A DNA stretch of 64,000 nucleotides, taken from positions 992,001 to 1,056,000 of the forward strand of contig BQMF02000063.1 in the NCBI GenBank assembly GCA_027922465.2, read 5' to 3'. Shown here piece after piece: positions 24,401 through 57,103 of the stretch (position 1 is the stretch's first letter; each line of letters begins with the position of its first letter). A program made the position numbers and the translations under genes. This stretch comes from Turritopsis dohrnii. Taxonomy: Eukaryota > Cnidaria > Hydrozoa > Anthoathecata > Oceaniidae. The notes beneath the pieces are model-generated. The model saw nothing but the letters and a program-made list of their open reading frames with translations. It did no database searches and was not told the DNA's origin.

Positions 24401-27400
24401 TGGACATTAACTTTGCATGCAAACAATAGACTTAAACATTGTTTTAATATCATCACCTTAATAATGATAATTAATAAATAGTTTGAGGACAAAGAGACTG
24501 CTAAAACAGATGTTGATAACTCTTTTTATAATACATGATTCATTATAAAAGTTAATTTTTTAAATGCATTATTATATATACATTATTTATAGGATTATCT
24601 TGATAGTAATTTGCATGCAAACCCTATCTATATATCAATATGTTTGTTCTCTTGGCAGCATATTGCAATACAATAAAAAAAACTACATTTAAACCATGTT
24701 TTGATTAATCTCTTCATCAGGTTTTCCTGTTTCATAAAATTGTATAAAAAACCAAAATTTATGTTTAAATATTTGATAAAATTTTATTTTAAAACCAGAA
24801 AAACACTATTTATGTATTTTATAACTACTTGACCAGAAGTTTCTTTTGTTTGTTTTTTTAATCTAAAATGTTCGCTACCACTTGTACCTTCTCACTTTAC
24901 ACTGCTTGTACTTCTTTGTTTGAAATACAAGCCTGGCCCGGAATTACGAAGGTCAAGATTAACCATAATAGCTAAAGCTATACAATGCAATAATTGATAA
25001 TCAAAGGACCGGAATATAATTTCTCTTATGTTTCTCACTTTCAAATCTACAGTAGCTTGAACTGTTTTTACTTTACAAAAAAAAAATCAGGTTCGGGCTG
25101 TTCATAACCTTTGGAATAATGGTTTGAGTCTCGGGTTGTTCTTATTTTGTTCTTATTTTTTGGCCAAATCTGAGGCTTGTGTTCTTATAAAATTGTTCTC
25201 ACTAAAAAAAAGCGTGTATATATTTTTTGTAATAAAAAACAATGTACTACTAACTGAAAACATTCCACTAAATAATAAATTTGGCCAACACACAAAAGCC
25301 ACAGTTGTTACGTTTTATATAATTTTTGGTATATAATTTAAATTCCCTTATCAAATCCTCAGCTTCACGGAATATGCATGATACAAAATAGCTTATTTTT
25401 ACCTGTCTGCAGCTAATCCACGCTCATACTGAATTATAAATTTGCCTTTTACAAAAAAATGCCTATTTTACACACAAATACAGTTTCCTTTCTTCTCTTT
25501 GTTTTTACTTTATTTAAAAGCACAAACAATAGCTCACGAAAGCAATTACTGTACTATGAAAATCAAATCACAAAAGAATTTTTTCGAGACTGGATGTGGG
25601 TGTAGTAGTGGTGGATGGTGTGGTGGTGATGGTGATGGGCGATAAAACAACTTTTAGTTTTTCAAGTGGTTTGGTGATAAGGCTGTTACAAAAATTACGT
25701 CAATATTGATCTTTGTTGTGGATATCATTCAAAAAAGGAAGTGTGAACAATTTGACTGAAAGAATAACAATTAATAAAAATGCTTTCGCTATTGGATAAA
25801 ACCATACAAAATATCTCTCTTTGTTTTGGTGTAAATAACATTAATGATTAATTTAACAACAGTTCAAAAAATAAAATTATCTTTAATTCAATTCAGTTTT
25901 GTTTTAATGGGTAACAATAGGTCGTTTTCATCAACAATAACAAAAACGCAAAGCGAAAAATTACGAAGAAACAATTACAAGAGTGCTCTCCATTGTAGTG
26001 TTTTTCTTCACGACTAAGTTCACGTAGTAGGGCGCTGATCGATGTGTGTAACTTTGTAAAGTAGTGATTTTAAGTGTTGGCACAAGACTGGAATAATATA
26101 GATTAAAAGAATTTTCTTCATTTTGCAGATGATATATATCCCGTGTTTTGGTTATAGACAAAGAATGGCCTTGGGTTTTAGGGAAGGCTTGACCCTGCAA
26201 ATGAGTAGAAATAACCAACTCGCAGTGATTAGCGTTCCAATAAACTGATAACTTGGATGTGAATATAATACGTTCTATATAATACACTCGCCCATCTTGT
26301 TTTTCACACAAAAAGGAAAATCAAAAGTTGAATGGAAATTTTCCAAAAAATCAACCAAATTTCTTGAAATATGCTGAGTGTTGATTTCTTTCATAGGAAA
26401 GTTTTATTGCTTGCAAACTATGTACGCAAAGAGCAAACGTTGTGATAATTATTTCCGATAAAAAAGACCTTTAGAGATATGAAATTTTAAAACATAATAA
26501 ATCTTACTTACCAGCCGTTCGATAAGTTGGGGAAGACGCCATTTTACAGACCGTTTCTTCACTAAAATTCTTTTTTATTTGAATACAAAAAAAATCACAA
26601 TTTCTTTCTTTCCTTCTCAATTAAATCTTGTCTGTTGTATGTTTAATTTCATTTCAACGATTCACAACATCGAATTCACTCTTGTAAAAACATAAGAACA
26701 TTACAAACTAGTTTGATCTCACAGTCTTTCGCTACTATATGTGTTTAAAGTTGAGGTCTCATTGTAAAAAATAAGGTTAGTAATCACCGGAGGAATATTT
26801 ACATTTTTCGAACACTTATGTTTTTCAAAAATAATTTCATGCTGTGAGTATCTTTAAATATGTACCAGATCTGTACACAATGTCGGAAACGAATATATTA
26901 TTCCATCAGAGTGTGCAGAGAATAGCGAAAACATTTTTGTTGGAGAGAGATTACAAATTTCTCGCTCATTTCATTTTTCATTAAGGTGTGGAAGCCTTTT
27001 CGTTTATTATATTGGGTCCTGTTTACACCAGCTCGTTTATTTGTGTCAAGCGCCGCGCTTGACGGGATATGAAAGAAAAAATCGCATTAAGGATGGATTA
27101 TCAGCTAACTCACATTTGATTGAATATTTGTTATTATCTCTTATGACAACATAAATCAGTTGTGCAAGTTTTATGTCCAACATGTCTACTCCTGTTTTCA
27201 TAATCCACCCTTTTTACTGAAAATAAAGGCGTCTCAATACGCCTTCACGACACCAACTTCCACCCTACTAACTGTTCGAAATTTCTCAAGAAATAGGTAA
27301 ACGCGAATGAAAAGAAAGTTTATCTATATCGATAAATCTAACGTGTGGGGATTTGTGATTGCAGCCGTCGGCAATCTCACCGCCACAACATGACATCGTT

Positions 27401-28177
27401 TTGATTTGTGTCGAGTGAGTTACTTATTCTAGTCGGTGCTTTATTCGAAACACATCCAAGGGACATTGGAATATTGAGATGCAAAAGAAATTGAGTTGTA
27501 GCATCATTGCACGGTTATGGTCCATTTACTTTTCTTCATTAAAATCCATTTCCAAATGGGAAAGAAAGTGCTTCACTGCTTCAAAACCTCACAAGAGATA
27601 AAGAAAATGCAACAGAACAAATACCTGCCACACGTTCGGGTTCTTGATTACTCTCTGTGATGACGTCGTTGGAGATGGGAGAAATGTTTTCTTTTTCCTC
27701 ATTAACTTGTTTTTTTCTTCCGCTCCTTAATTAAACAAAACAATTAAAATTAGTCACTATGCTATCTTTGGGGGGGGGGCGGCTTATTTTTTCGCTCTCT
27801 TCGCTCGCTCCATTTTTTTAGCCCCCTCAATATTTTTGAAGAAAAGATAAATAGTTAAATATATTCTTTTGTTTTGCTCCAATCTTTTTCTGCAACAGCC
27901 TAGCCTTGAAGAGTATTAAACACCATTAAGAAAGCTAGCTTCGGAAACTTTTGAGAGGTATTCTCGCAAGCTATCTGCGATCTATCGAAGCTTTGCAAAC
28001 CGTTTTGGTCATTGTTTCGACAGTTGGTACAAAGAAGAAAATTTTGTTTTAAACTCACATCAGCCGTTTGCTTCTTCTTAACGCGTTTCCCATTTTTCTA
28101 GAAAAGCTACTCTTCCCCTCGGTGACTTTTCCATCATCTTGCGTTTCTTCTTCGATGATTGGTTGATCTGTAGACAT
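18447..28177 (-). CDS. PH-domain protein (CNK/IPCEF1-like) with long acidic tail
   Basis: Exons of the long form: 28177-28059, 27725-27625, 24299-24222, 23647-23486, 22515-22356, 22261-22128, 20919-20797, 20353-20240, 20161-18447. All join in phase to give 901 aa. A second start at 26542-26512 (MASSPTYRTA) gives 838 aa. The PH domain (about residues 80-182 of the short form) opens with ACRDLGKADYEGWLLKKG, has WKRYWCVVKGGKIYCYKT strands, and ends in the helix DDDVNAWVEVMNKV. The CRDLG..D.EGWL.KK signature is that of CNKSR and IPCEF1 PH domains. PH domains bind phosphoinositides or proteins, and CNK proteins scaffold Ras/ERK signalling. No SAM, CRIC or PDZ domain precedes it, so it resembles IPCEF1 more than full CNK. 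The last exon has a short coiled-coil-like ERRRQADLEKLNAEIAKLN stretch and then about 500 residues rich in E, V, S and T, with repeats such as VEKTETVEESG. Confidence 0.85.
18690..18960 (-). repeat. Coding tandem repeats in the acidic tail
   Basis: Within the last PH-gene exon an 11-13 residue unit, roughly VEKTETVEESG, is repeated about eight times with variation (T/S, V/I/M). At DNA level the repeats appear as TTTCGACTGTTTCNGACTCT-like units. Because they are in frame, length changes between alleles would not break the protein. Confidence 0.75.
26512..26542 (-). CDS. Alternative first coding exon (MASSPTYRTA) of the PH gene
   Basis: A 31-base coding piece starts at ATG 26542 and ends at the donor GGCTG|GTAAG. 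It is in phase 1, the same as the end of exon 27725-27625, so either can join exon 24299-24222 in frame (the junction codes Ala-Asp). The alternative upstream pair codes MSTDQPIIEEE..., with a basic RKMGNALRRSKRLMSGRKK patch that the short form lacks. Confidence 0.6.
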
Positions 28178-31100
28178 GGCGTGTTTACGCTGGCGTTTTG
28201 GCGTTTTCCTTATTGCACTTCTTTCTCTTTTCTTCTCCTCAATGTACAGCGAGATGTTTCTTTTTCAATTTTTATAATTTTAATTCTAAAAACAAGCCTA
28301 CTTCAAATTTCCACTTTTTTCCTTGTTATTATTTCTATATTCCTATTTGTTTTTTCATAATCTCAAACATTATCTTAAAAGAAAAACAACAATGGTATAG
28401 TGAAACATATGCATTTCATGAGAAAAGAACATCCTACAGGATTTTTTCAGTCTTTCTATGATAAAACGTTTTGAACAAACTGAAGATGGGGTCAGCTAAA
28501 ATTGTGTATTTAACACAGTTTTGCGTGAGGTATCTTTATACACCAGCAAAACGTTATAATAACGCAATATACACACGACTGCTCATAGTTCAAAAGTTTC
28601 TTGAGAGCCTATTTAGAATGCCTGAAGCAATGTCATATCTAGCAACGTGGAATGGTGCCTCTAATGGTGTGATCTACATCTACATTCCATCTTTTATAAT
28701 GTAAACCAAAACGATCACCTCTCACTAAAGTTCATCACTTGATAATCTATCCACTATGTTTTTCCACCTGCCACATAAAAAAAAACTTCATCAGTTTCCA
28801 TAGCGAAAGAATTTTTGGGCTAACAAAACAAAGGAATATAATAAAGAGTTCATTGTATAGTGGAAAGCAAGGTTTGAGACTATATTTAATCAGAACATTC
28901 CCTTTTAAGTATCTTTCCCTAATACTCAGGTAGCTTACACTTCGATACATCTTAAAACTGAATGCTTTTCTTTACTTTACATCATGCTAGTCATAAAAAT
29001 ATCATCCAAAACTTGTTTCTTCTATTTATTTGCATCGTTTGGATCAATAAGATTAGCTTGATTTTCATTCATCCAATTTATGTCTTGTTTATTTAAATTT
29101 GCCACAAAGTATTTTATTATTTTGAATTATCGAGTAAATCCTGAGGAAAACTTTTCGCTAAAAAAAAAAAAAAATACACGACTATGAAGATTTTGCTTAT
29201 AAAACTTTAAAATTATATGAATGATATTTTTTATTTTTTCGTTTCTTAAAGTAAATTGTACACGACATCGATATTCTTCTCAGCTGTATATACCTTGTAA
29301 ACAAATCTTTATTAGCTGATTCTAGCTTAATAAATCGTTTAAAATTTCAATAATAACTTGTAAATTTTTCATCAATTAACCTATACGTTAATGTGTTAAC
29401 GGAAATCATCAAGAAACCTCAACATTTCCTTATTAGGAAGAAATGAACATTTCGTTACCAGTCTATTATTGTCCATCTCCGTATTATGTTAATCCTACTA
29501 ATTTTCTTCGTATTACAGCAACAGGTTAAGATCTTCGAGTCTCGATTTCACTGAAAAACATATTTATTTAAACACCACTCGAAAGATCACTTTAACTTTT
29601 GTTGAACAAAATCTTTCCTTCTCTTTTTTTAACTCTTTATTCATTTGCCAAACATTAACCAATGTATTTCTACTGTTTCTTGCCGTGCAGTGGTACCTTT
29701 TGTACTGGTACAAATCTATGCGCTCGGCATGACACTGCTGTTCTCAGGAAATGAAAGTATACAGAACCAAGACGGAGGAGAGTAAAATCTCTACTTTTGT
29801 TACAAAAGGATTTCCTAATTATTGGAGAATTATTTGAGAAGACCAATATCAGTAATTATTGAACAGTATTGGTTATTGTGGACTTTCTAATAAACAACTT
29901 GAATGATTTCGACGTTGGATTTGAGGTACCATATCTAGATAGTGGATAGCCATTAAATATCAGTATCAATGATGACAAGGTCTTTAGAATCCAAGAAACA
30001 CAAATAGGAAGACAACGCTTATAGATGATCTAGATTACCACGCAATCCACAATAGTAGTCGGTAGGTATATCCATGACAAGAAAGAAATATTGTAAATCA
30101 ACCCTGATACAGAATACTTTCCTGGACAGCGTCAAATCAGTTAATACAGTCAAATCTCTATAATCCGAACCTTCATAATCCGAACTTTCTCTAATCCGAA
30201 CGAATTTCATGGTCCCTTCATCTATCATTTCTTTGTAAATGAACCTCCGTAATCCGAACTTTCTATAAATCGAACGTTTTCGTCAGGCCTTCGATGATCG
30301 AATTAGAGAGAGTTTACTGTAGCTCCAACTTTACAAAGCCAAATAACCATGCTGGCATTGATAAACTACACAAAACTGAACAGCTTCTTTGTTAATAGCA
30401 CCCAAATTTTCTTTTTAAAAGAAATTTCTTTTTTATTCTTTGTGCTTTGAAAGAAGTCTCTTTGAACAGCCTCCTTATAATCGCCCTTTCAGATTTTTGA
30501 GGGGGAAACCTATCCCCATTCGAACTCGCGCTAATGACGTATCATGTGCACCAACTTTTGTGCCGTTTGTTCCATTTTAACAGACTTCTGCATACTTCTG
30601 AAGGTACCCTGTATCCTGTAAACATGCGGCAGATTGATTTCGTTCATACGTTCATCATTCTACGGCTATGCATTATCGCGCTTGGTTTCATGGAAGCGAC
30701 ATGTTTAGCCAGAACGTGCAAAGATGCAGACGTTTTGCGTGGAAGACGGCCTAATTAAGCAAGTTAACAGACATTTTCCAACATGTATGATGACGTCATA
30801 TGAGTATTTTGAATGACAATCACTTCTGATTGCGGAATTAATAAAAACAATTTCAGTCTTCGATCAGAAAGGTAGGCGTCTAGAAACCTTTATCAGTAAA
30901 TCCTACATTCACACTCACCCAAAAACATTCGTGCATGTAATATTATGCTTTCTTCTAAGTAGGTGCATCAATAGTGGTGGCGTGACGAGGAAGTAATCAC
31001 TTTAACTGCAAGATAGAAAAACGTCTATTCTTTGTGACAGCGGATGATTAATACAAAAGTAATGCCACACAATTCTAATCGCGTGTAAAAAAACAATTGT

Positions 31101-33420
31101 AAATTCTTCGTTTGTATAAAGTTGTTTTTTTTGTCAAGATTTTCCCAAGCCTTTGTACATACAAATTGTTATTAAACAAGTACAATCATAGAACAGGAAA
31201 CAGCATGATGGCACAATCACCAATACTTTTTAAGTTTTCAATATAACTCCATACAAGATAGAAAAAAAAAAATCACCTACTTACGAATATTAATTTCCCA
31301 TTTGCATTTCTAATTAACAATCAACAAAAACAATTTGTATCTGTCATAAAGCATAATAAATTTGATCATTTAGCTTCATGAGCATCATGTCCTGAAGGAT
31401 TTCAAAATTGCCACTAAAGTTACAACTTTCGACGAACAGAAAAAAAACCTTAAGCCTAAAGCCTAGCTCACACGTGCTATCTCTCAGCTTACTAGTAAGA
31501 GAATCCGAGTTTTAATCATAAAACACACCTCATAATCTTTTCATTAGAAGATAGAATATTTTGTTGACATTTCTTTATTGAGATAAACAAATAACGTGTT
31601 TACTGAACACTAGCTCATAGCACACTAAACAAACGGCGACATCGACAAAGAAATTATTTTTAAACAAGTACAAGGGTTTTGAAAATGTCTGTGTTACGTA
31701 GAGTATGGACAACAGAGAGGTCTGGTTTCCATGTACACACTGGGACAATTGCCCCTTCCGGGACCTTTTAATACTGAATAGACATTATACAAAGCAATGC
31801 CATAATGACTTTATATTGAAATTGTTTTATGCACTGTTTAAATAATGAAAATATCAAATTTGTTCGCGAAACACTGTTCTTCTTTTCATGGGCTGGCATT
31901 GTAGTAACAGTATTATATACTCAAAAACATTCTGTGAAAGGTAAATTGCTTGGTGTTATCACTCAATTCAAGCATTGCTTTCTGTGAATTCTTGGAGGCA
32001 TCCCAATGTGTCTTACTAACTGATTAAAACAGTTTGCTTGAAGCATCTCTCTCATTATTCGAAAGAACGTTGTAATGCTAGGCGAGTACAGAAATAGACT
32101 TAGGAAAAAAACTCAAAGTTTCTTTGACAAAATCCCCTGATAAGCTCTGGAAATGCCTCTCGAATCGATTTCCGGTTTAGACAGTAAAAGCTCAAGGTAC
32201 AACACAACTGCAGTGTTTGCAAATATGACATTACTATATTCAAATTTTTTCGGCGCATAGATTTGGAAAAGTTACACCAACGTACAAAGTCATTAAAATT
32301 CTTGACAAAAAAAAATCTACCATTATCGTTCCAATGTTTCTAAGTAATCAACGAAAATGAGCGTGATGTAAACAAGCTCTTAAATTGTTTTTTTTTTTTT
32401 TTTTTCATTTATTTATTAACATCTGCGTAAATTGCCAAACTTGGCGGGAAAAGAAACGAACGTATATAAATAGAAGTTACAAAAAATTCAAAATAAAAAA
32501 TAGTCCTAATAACAAATGAGGAAATTGTAAATGGGGTGGGGGAAAGTAGATTTGGGGAAATTGCCCTATATCTATAAAGTGAAAAGATCAAGAATGTTTT
32601 TAATAGAGCTTCACAGAGGTTGAACAAAATCTTTAACACAAAGACATCAAGTCTAGGAATTAGGAAGACAAGAATAAATAAAAACACAGAGAAAAAAAAA
32701 ATATATATATAAAAATTGTAGGCAAAATATATCAAAAGTCGTTGCCAAAAAAATAAGTTCGTGGGGGAAGTAGGTGATTTGAAAATTTGAGAAAGTTGAC
32801 GATCAAAAGGACAAAGATGAGATGAAGGCCTCTTTTCAGGAAAAGAGCACACCATAACAAACAGAAACGCGTTGTTTAAATGAATACCTTTTATAGGAAT
32901 AGCTGAGAAGCATTGTTGTCGTTCGTTAGTAAACACAACGTACGTGCTTCATATAGTGGCTCATATAGTCCCTCAAAAAACATTTTACACAACAACTGAT
33001 AAAACTACCAAAAAACGAAACTAAACTAAACACAAAATAACGTTTACGTAAATAAAACCCATGTTGATTGTTATGACAAAGCTTAAATGGTTTCCACCTC
33101 CACCTTCAAATTGGTCGATTGTAAAGTCACAATTTCATCAGACCACCGACGAAAACATCTCGATGATCTCATCTAAAATGGTGAGATCTTCTGAAACCAC
33201 TATCTTTGAAAATGCAAAGCAATTATATTTCGTCTATAAACATATTTCCCATTAGTCTGAGGAATGATACCTTGTAAAAAACAACACGAGTCTAGGCATT
33301 TCAAAAATTGATATTGTTTTATGATTCTAATTCTAAAAAAAATTTTGTTCCTCAGAATGCATATTATTTTTACATTTTCTATCCTCCGTCTAGTTCTACA
33401 TACACCGTCATTGAGGTCGT
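28178..33420. other. Intergenic region between PH and RSK genes
   Basis: No coding exon is supported. The longest open frame (32936-32409, minus) is phenylalanine-rich low-complexity translation of AT-rich DNA. A pogo-type MITE is present at 30147-30319. The remainder is AT-rich sequence with poly-A runs; promoter elements of the PH gene should lie just above 28177. Confidence 0.5.
30147..30319. mobile_element. pogo/Tigger-like MITE copy 1
   Basis: The element starts CAGTCAAATCTCTATAATCC and ends in the inverse of CAGTAAACTCTCTCTAATTC. It is flanked by TA on both sides (30145-30146, 30320-30321), the target duplication of Tc1/mariner-pogo elements. It is 173 bp long and nearly identical to 35686-35860. 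Internal 'AATCCGAAC' words repeat. Confidence 0.75.
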
Positions 33421-53337
<19,917 letters not shown>

Positions 53338-53966
53338 GTTGAAAAATTAATCAAAACTTTAACTTCAAAAATGGAATATTAACATGGAAGATTCCACTTC
53401 CACTCTGGCTCACTTGCCCAACCGAAAACATTCAGAAGGGCATGGGACGATTTCTATTCGGTATTTGTTATCTCGATTAACCAGTTCAATTTTACGAACC
53501 TTAACTTTTCTTGTGAATGGAATTGCGAGGCGACGCGATTCAATCAATGTGGAACCCCCGAAAGAAGGGGGGCGCGCAACACCACGGTTAATTTTCAGAG
53601 AAACTGAATTATATGCTACAACTCCGGATATGAATATGTAAAATCTATACAGTCGTGGGCGATAAATCATGTCATAAAGTTTGCGTACGCATTGATTGAA
53701 AGGAGATGAATAGAGAACGAAATCTCATGATATCTTTAAGATGATTGCAGTAGACCATTTTTATAAGTAAGTTGTTATAGTTGTTATGGATACTAGCAAA
53801 TGATACATTTTTCACAACACGTTAATATTTCAGGAGTTCAAGTTCTTTATCGAACAAAACTCAAAACAAAACTAAAGAAGCAGAAATACCACTGAATGAA
53901 AATATGTACTGAGTGCATGAGTTTTCTATCTAGACGGCTAGGTACTTGTTGGTTGTTCCCCCCAGT

Positions 53967-53996
53967 TTAGGGTTAAGGGTTAGGGTTAGGGTTAAG
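53967..53996 (+). repeat. Short interstitial telomere-like tract
   Basis: The tract reads TTAGGG, TTAAGGG, TTAGGG, TTAGGG, TTAAG: five units, two of them altered. TTAGGG is the common animal telomere repeat. The position is about 630 bp upstream of the canonical RSK start codon. Confidence 0.75.
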
Positions 53997-54159
53997 CATT
54001 TTTTTGAGAGGGGTTGGGGATGGGTTGAGGTGAATATGTTCTAAGAGTTGTAGCAGGCACAAAAGATCGTTACCGTGATTGCCTCCATTAAGAATTAGGA
54101 CCAAGAGTGTTATTTGTATGACAACCCTGCAAATGGATATGTTTTTCTCCTAAATGGTA

Positions 54160-54660
54160 GTATAGTGTCAATGCCTTATATACCCGAGATATACTTCGTC
54201 GAGTTCTTAAAGAACACAAAATAAGGCCTATATTTCACTCAAAAAAAATACACTGCTTAGTTTTATTGTCATATCCAAAAGACAAAGTAAGTCTTGAAGA
54301 TCAGTGTAATATTGTTTATGAAATCCCTTGTAAGGATTGTGATGCTGTATACATCGAAGAAACAAAACGAAAATTTAAACAACGTGTTCAAGAACACATG
54401 AAAGCCGTACACAATGGTGACATGGATAAAAATGAAATAGAAGACCATAGTTGGAATAAAGATCATGCTATATAGATCGAGAAAGCGGTTAGACAGCCTG
54501 GAAGGTGAAATAGACAATAAATAGCAAAATTAACAGTATCTCATATCAACTTTCTGAAATATGGTTGCCCCGGCATTACGAAATTCGAGCGTTTAGATGA
54601 TTGCAAACATTTAGACACGTACATCTACGTCCGGAATCCACGTAGATACTTTTAATTAAC
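54160..54660 (+). mobile_element. Decayed Penelope-like GIY-YIG fragment
   Basis: The frame 54266-54475 reads MSYPKDKVSLEDQCNIVYEI, then CKDCDAVYIEETKRKFKQRV and QEHMKAVH. This is the GIY-YIG module of a Penelope-like element, with the usual YIGET altered to YIEET. Upstream blocks in other frames and interspersed stops show decay. It is on the plus strand, unlike the copy in RSK intron 1. A weak hammerhead-like word series (CGATGA...GTCGAAACGTAGC) follows near 54773-54803. Confidence 0.7.
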
Positions 54661-55056
54661 TATAATTAGTAATTAATCAGTGATAGCTGATTGGTTGGTT
54701 TCTATGTATTTCCATCCTATAATTATCACCTCGAACATGCATAAAGTCAAAAAACTAATTTCAAACTTTGCCCGTCGATGATTAGCTGTCGAAACGTAGC
54801 CAAAATAAACTCGCTTGTTCATGACATGATAAACTATGGTTTTTTCATAATTATGGATTAGCAGATAAGCGGAAATATTTTTCAAGAAGTTTCTTTATTC
54901 TTATCACTAAAATAATTTATAAAGAATAGTCTTAATACAGACAGTGAACGAACTTCGTAATCAAACTTCGCATAGTTTTTCAGTTTCTTAGCGCGGGTTG
55001 AACTTGCTAACTTGCTGAGAGCTTTTTTATAAGAAAGGAAAAACGTGACGCGTATA

Positions 55057-55612
55057 TCTTATTATACTAATCCGCGTGTGTGCATCCCACTTTTATTTTA
55101 GAGAGTGTTGTGTTTTTTCTAAATTTACGGTCAAAATCTTCTTAATCGTGGTCATTTTTTCGTTAGACCATTGATAATTGACGATTAGTATAATAGCACG
55201 CGGCGTGACGTCAGTTATTTTTGTCGTATCACGGTGGAGCCATTGCATTGCATCCCCAATCGAACGCGGCGTTTTTGGGGAAATATCTCGAGAACCAATA
55301 GCGATAACTGACGTTTTTTAGGGTCGGCAACACGGGTGATGGGGTGACGCAATGTTTGGGCCTAAATTTTATTTGGTACTGCGGCTATGACGTCATTAAA
55401 ATCTTTGACTGACGCTCTGCAACGGTTGGTCGTAGCGAAACGATCCCATACATTTTTTTGCTCAGTTTTTCAAGCTCCACAACCTGGGTACATTTTCCAG
55501 TCCCAATTCTGTAATTGAAATTTTCGTCACGGGGTTCGCACATGGGAATGTGGGATTCTTGCACATCCTTTTCGAAATTAAAGCCGTAAAAAACTTTTAC
55601 GCGAGATACTAG
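55057..55612 (+). mobile_element. Helitron-like element 1 (non-autonomous)
   Basis: It begins TCTTATTATACTAATC after an A and ends with a hairpin (CGTAAAA/TTTTACG around AAC), a short spacer and CTAG followed by T. A 5' TC, a 3' hairpin then CTRR, insertion between A and T and absence of target duplications are Helitron hallmarks. There is no coding capacity. It shares its first 100 bp pattern (TACTAATC..CG.GTGTGCATCC) and a CATTGCATTGCAT motif with the next element. Confidence 0.6.
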
Positions 55613-56609
55613 TCTATATACTAATCACGAGTGTGCATCCGCTTTTTTCACGCTTTCACTCTCTAAAATTTCGGGTCGTTTTTGTGGTCACTTATTCATA
55701 ATCGAGTGTCAGACCACGGCGGTTAATATTTTTCTACGATTAGTATTAGGGGAAAACATTGCATTGCATTTAATCGTTTCAAATGTTTTGATTATTCGGG
55801 AGATCAAGAAACAATAGACAGCAACGAAAGTATTGCGCGAAGATTTATTAATGTTTTTAGGGTAAGTACGCTTTAGAACTTTTTTGTTTGTTTGTTTTGT
55901 TTTTCTTATAGTATTAATAGGGTTTCTACGTCATTACTTTTCAAATAATACGCGATTGAGGAAATGAATGTCATGGCTTTAATCATGACGCTCTGGATTC
56001 GTAAAAAAATAGCAATTGTTTACGATTCACATTTTGGCACTTTTACGACTTTCGCGTTTGACCTTTATTTACATTGGGGTGTGGATTCCATAAACAGTTA
56101 CAGCGATTTTAATCTTTTTGTTGTTTACCTGTACGCACAATTTATTTTTACTACTGCATATATCGTATCGTGAAAGATTTATTATGAATATGTTGATGTG
56201 CTTCGGATCTTCTGATTAAAAAGTTTTTTGTTGTTCATAACTCCAGTGTTGATCTAAAAATGCTTTGGCTGGAATACCTAGGGATTTTTGATTAATAGGG
56301 TGAGAAGTGTTTTTTTCCGTATTATGTATTGACGTTAAGTATTTTCATCACGGGGAATCATTGCATTGCATCTTCAATCAATTTACTTCACAGAGTGAAA
56401 AAAGCGGATGCACAGCGCGTATTTTTATTTTTGATGGGTTTAAGATCTTCCAAGTAAAACGACTTTTCTGCGTTCTTATATTTAAAGATCAAAGTATTTA
56501 CAGCACTGACACCCTTTCTGTTCGTCATGCTGTGATTTAATTTTTCGACACCATTTTTGAGACTTCACTTTCAACAAAACCCGTAAAATGTTTTTACACG
56601 GGATACTAG
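55613..56609 (+). mobile_element. Helitron-like element 2, abutting element 1
   Basis: It starts TCTATATACTAATCACGAGT directly after the CTAG of element 1. It ends in a bulged hairpin (CCCGTAAAA / TTTTACACGGG) and CTAG followed by T. Inside, near 56398-56420, is an inverted copy of the start region (AGCGGATGCACAGCGCG), pointing to a nested or rearranged fragment. No Rep/helicase frame is present. Confidence 0.55.
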
Positions 56610-57103
56610 TATATTTTATAAGCTTAGGTATCTGTTGCCAACAACTTGATAATCTCAACTTTGGTAACTCAGAGAGAAAGAAATATGTATATAAATACAT
56701 ACTAAAAAACTTACGAGCCTGTGCTCACCAAAACTCATAAAAACAGAATTCATGATATCGAATCCTAAAATTCAGTCAATTCGAGTCATCCATTTCAAAG
56801 AAAACTTTTCCCTTTCGATTTTCTCTTTTACTTGAATGTTTCGAAAGATTGACCAGTCGGTAATTTTCTCACCACAATACAATATAATTCATGAGCGAAA
56901 AACATGCTTAACAAAGTATGTCTAGATGTTTAGAAATGTTTTGAAAACGTTTTGGATCAGAGTCTTTTAGGATGAATATTTTCGGATCGGACCCTATCTA
57001 CTTCATCCAGCAGCCCCTCTTTTTTTCGTCAAAGAATTTAAAATCAGTACAAATGCGCTTTTTATAAAAAAAGCCTCGCAAACTCTAAATTGACAGTGCC
57101 CCT

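Noticed and set aside
30019..30228. Minus-strand frame sharing a peptide with another at 35369-35767
   Set aside because: The shared peptide comes only from the two copies of the pogo-type MITE.
32409..32936. 175-codon minus-strand frame
   Set aside because: Phe/Ile-rich low-complexity translation of AT-rich DNA, with no domain and no splice partners.
53384..53641. Overlapping frames on both strands just upstream of RSK
   Set aside because: Likely chance frames in the GC-richer promoter region; no domain and no splice logic.
54266..54475. Short GIY-YIG frame as a host endonuclease gene
   Set aside because: It matches the Penelope endonuclease module, has an altered motif (YIEET) and broken flanking frames, so it is a relic.
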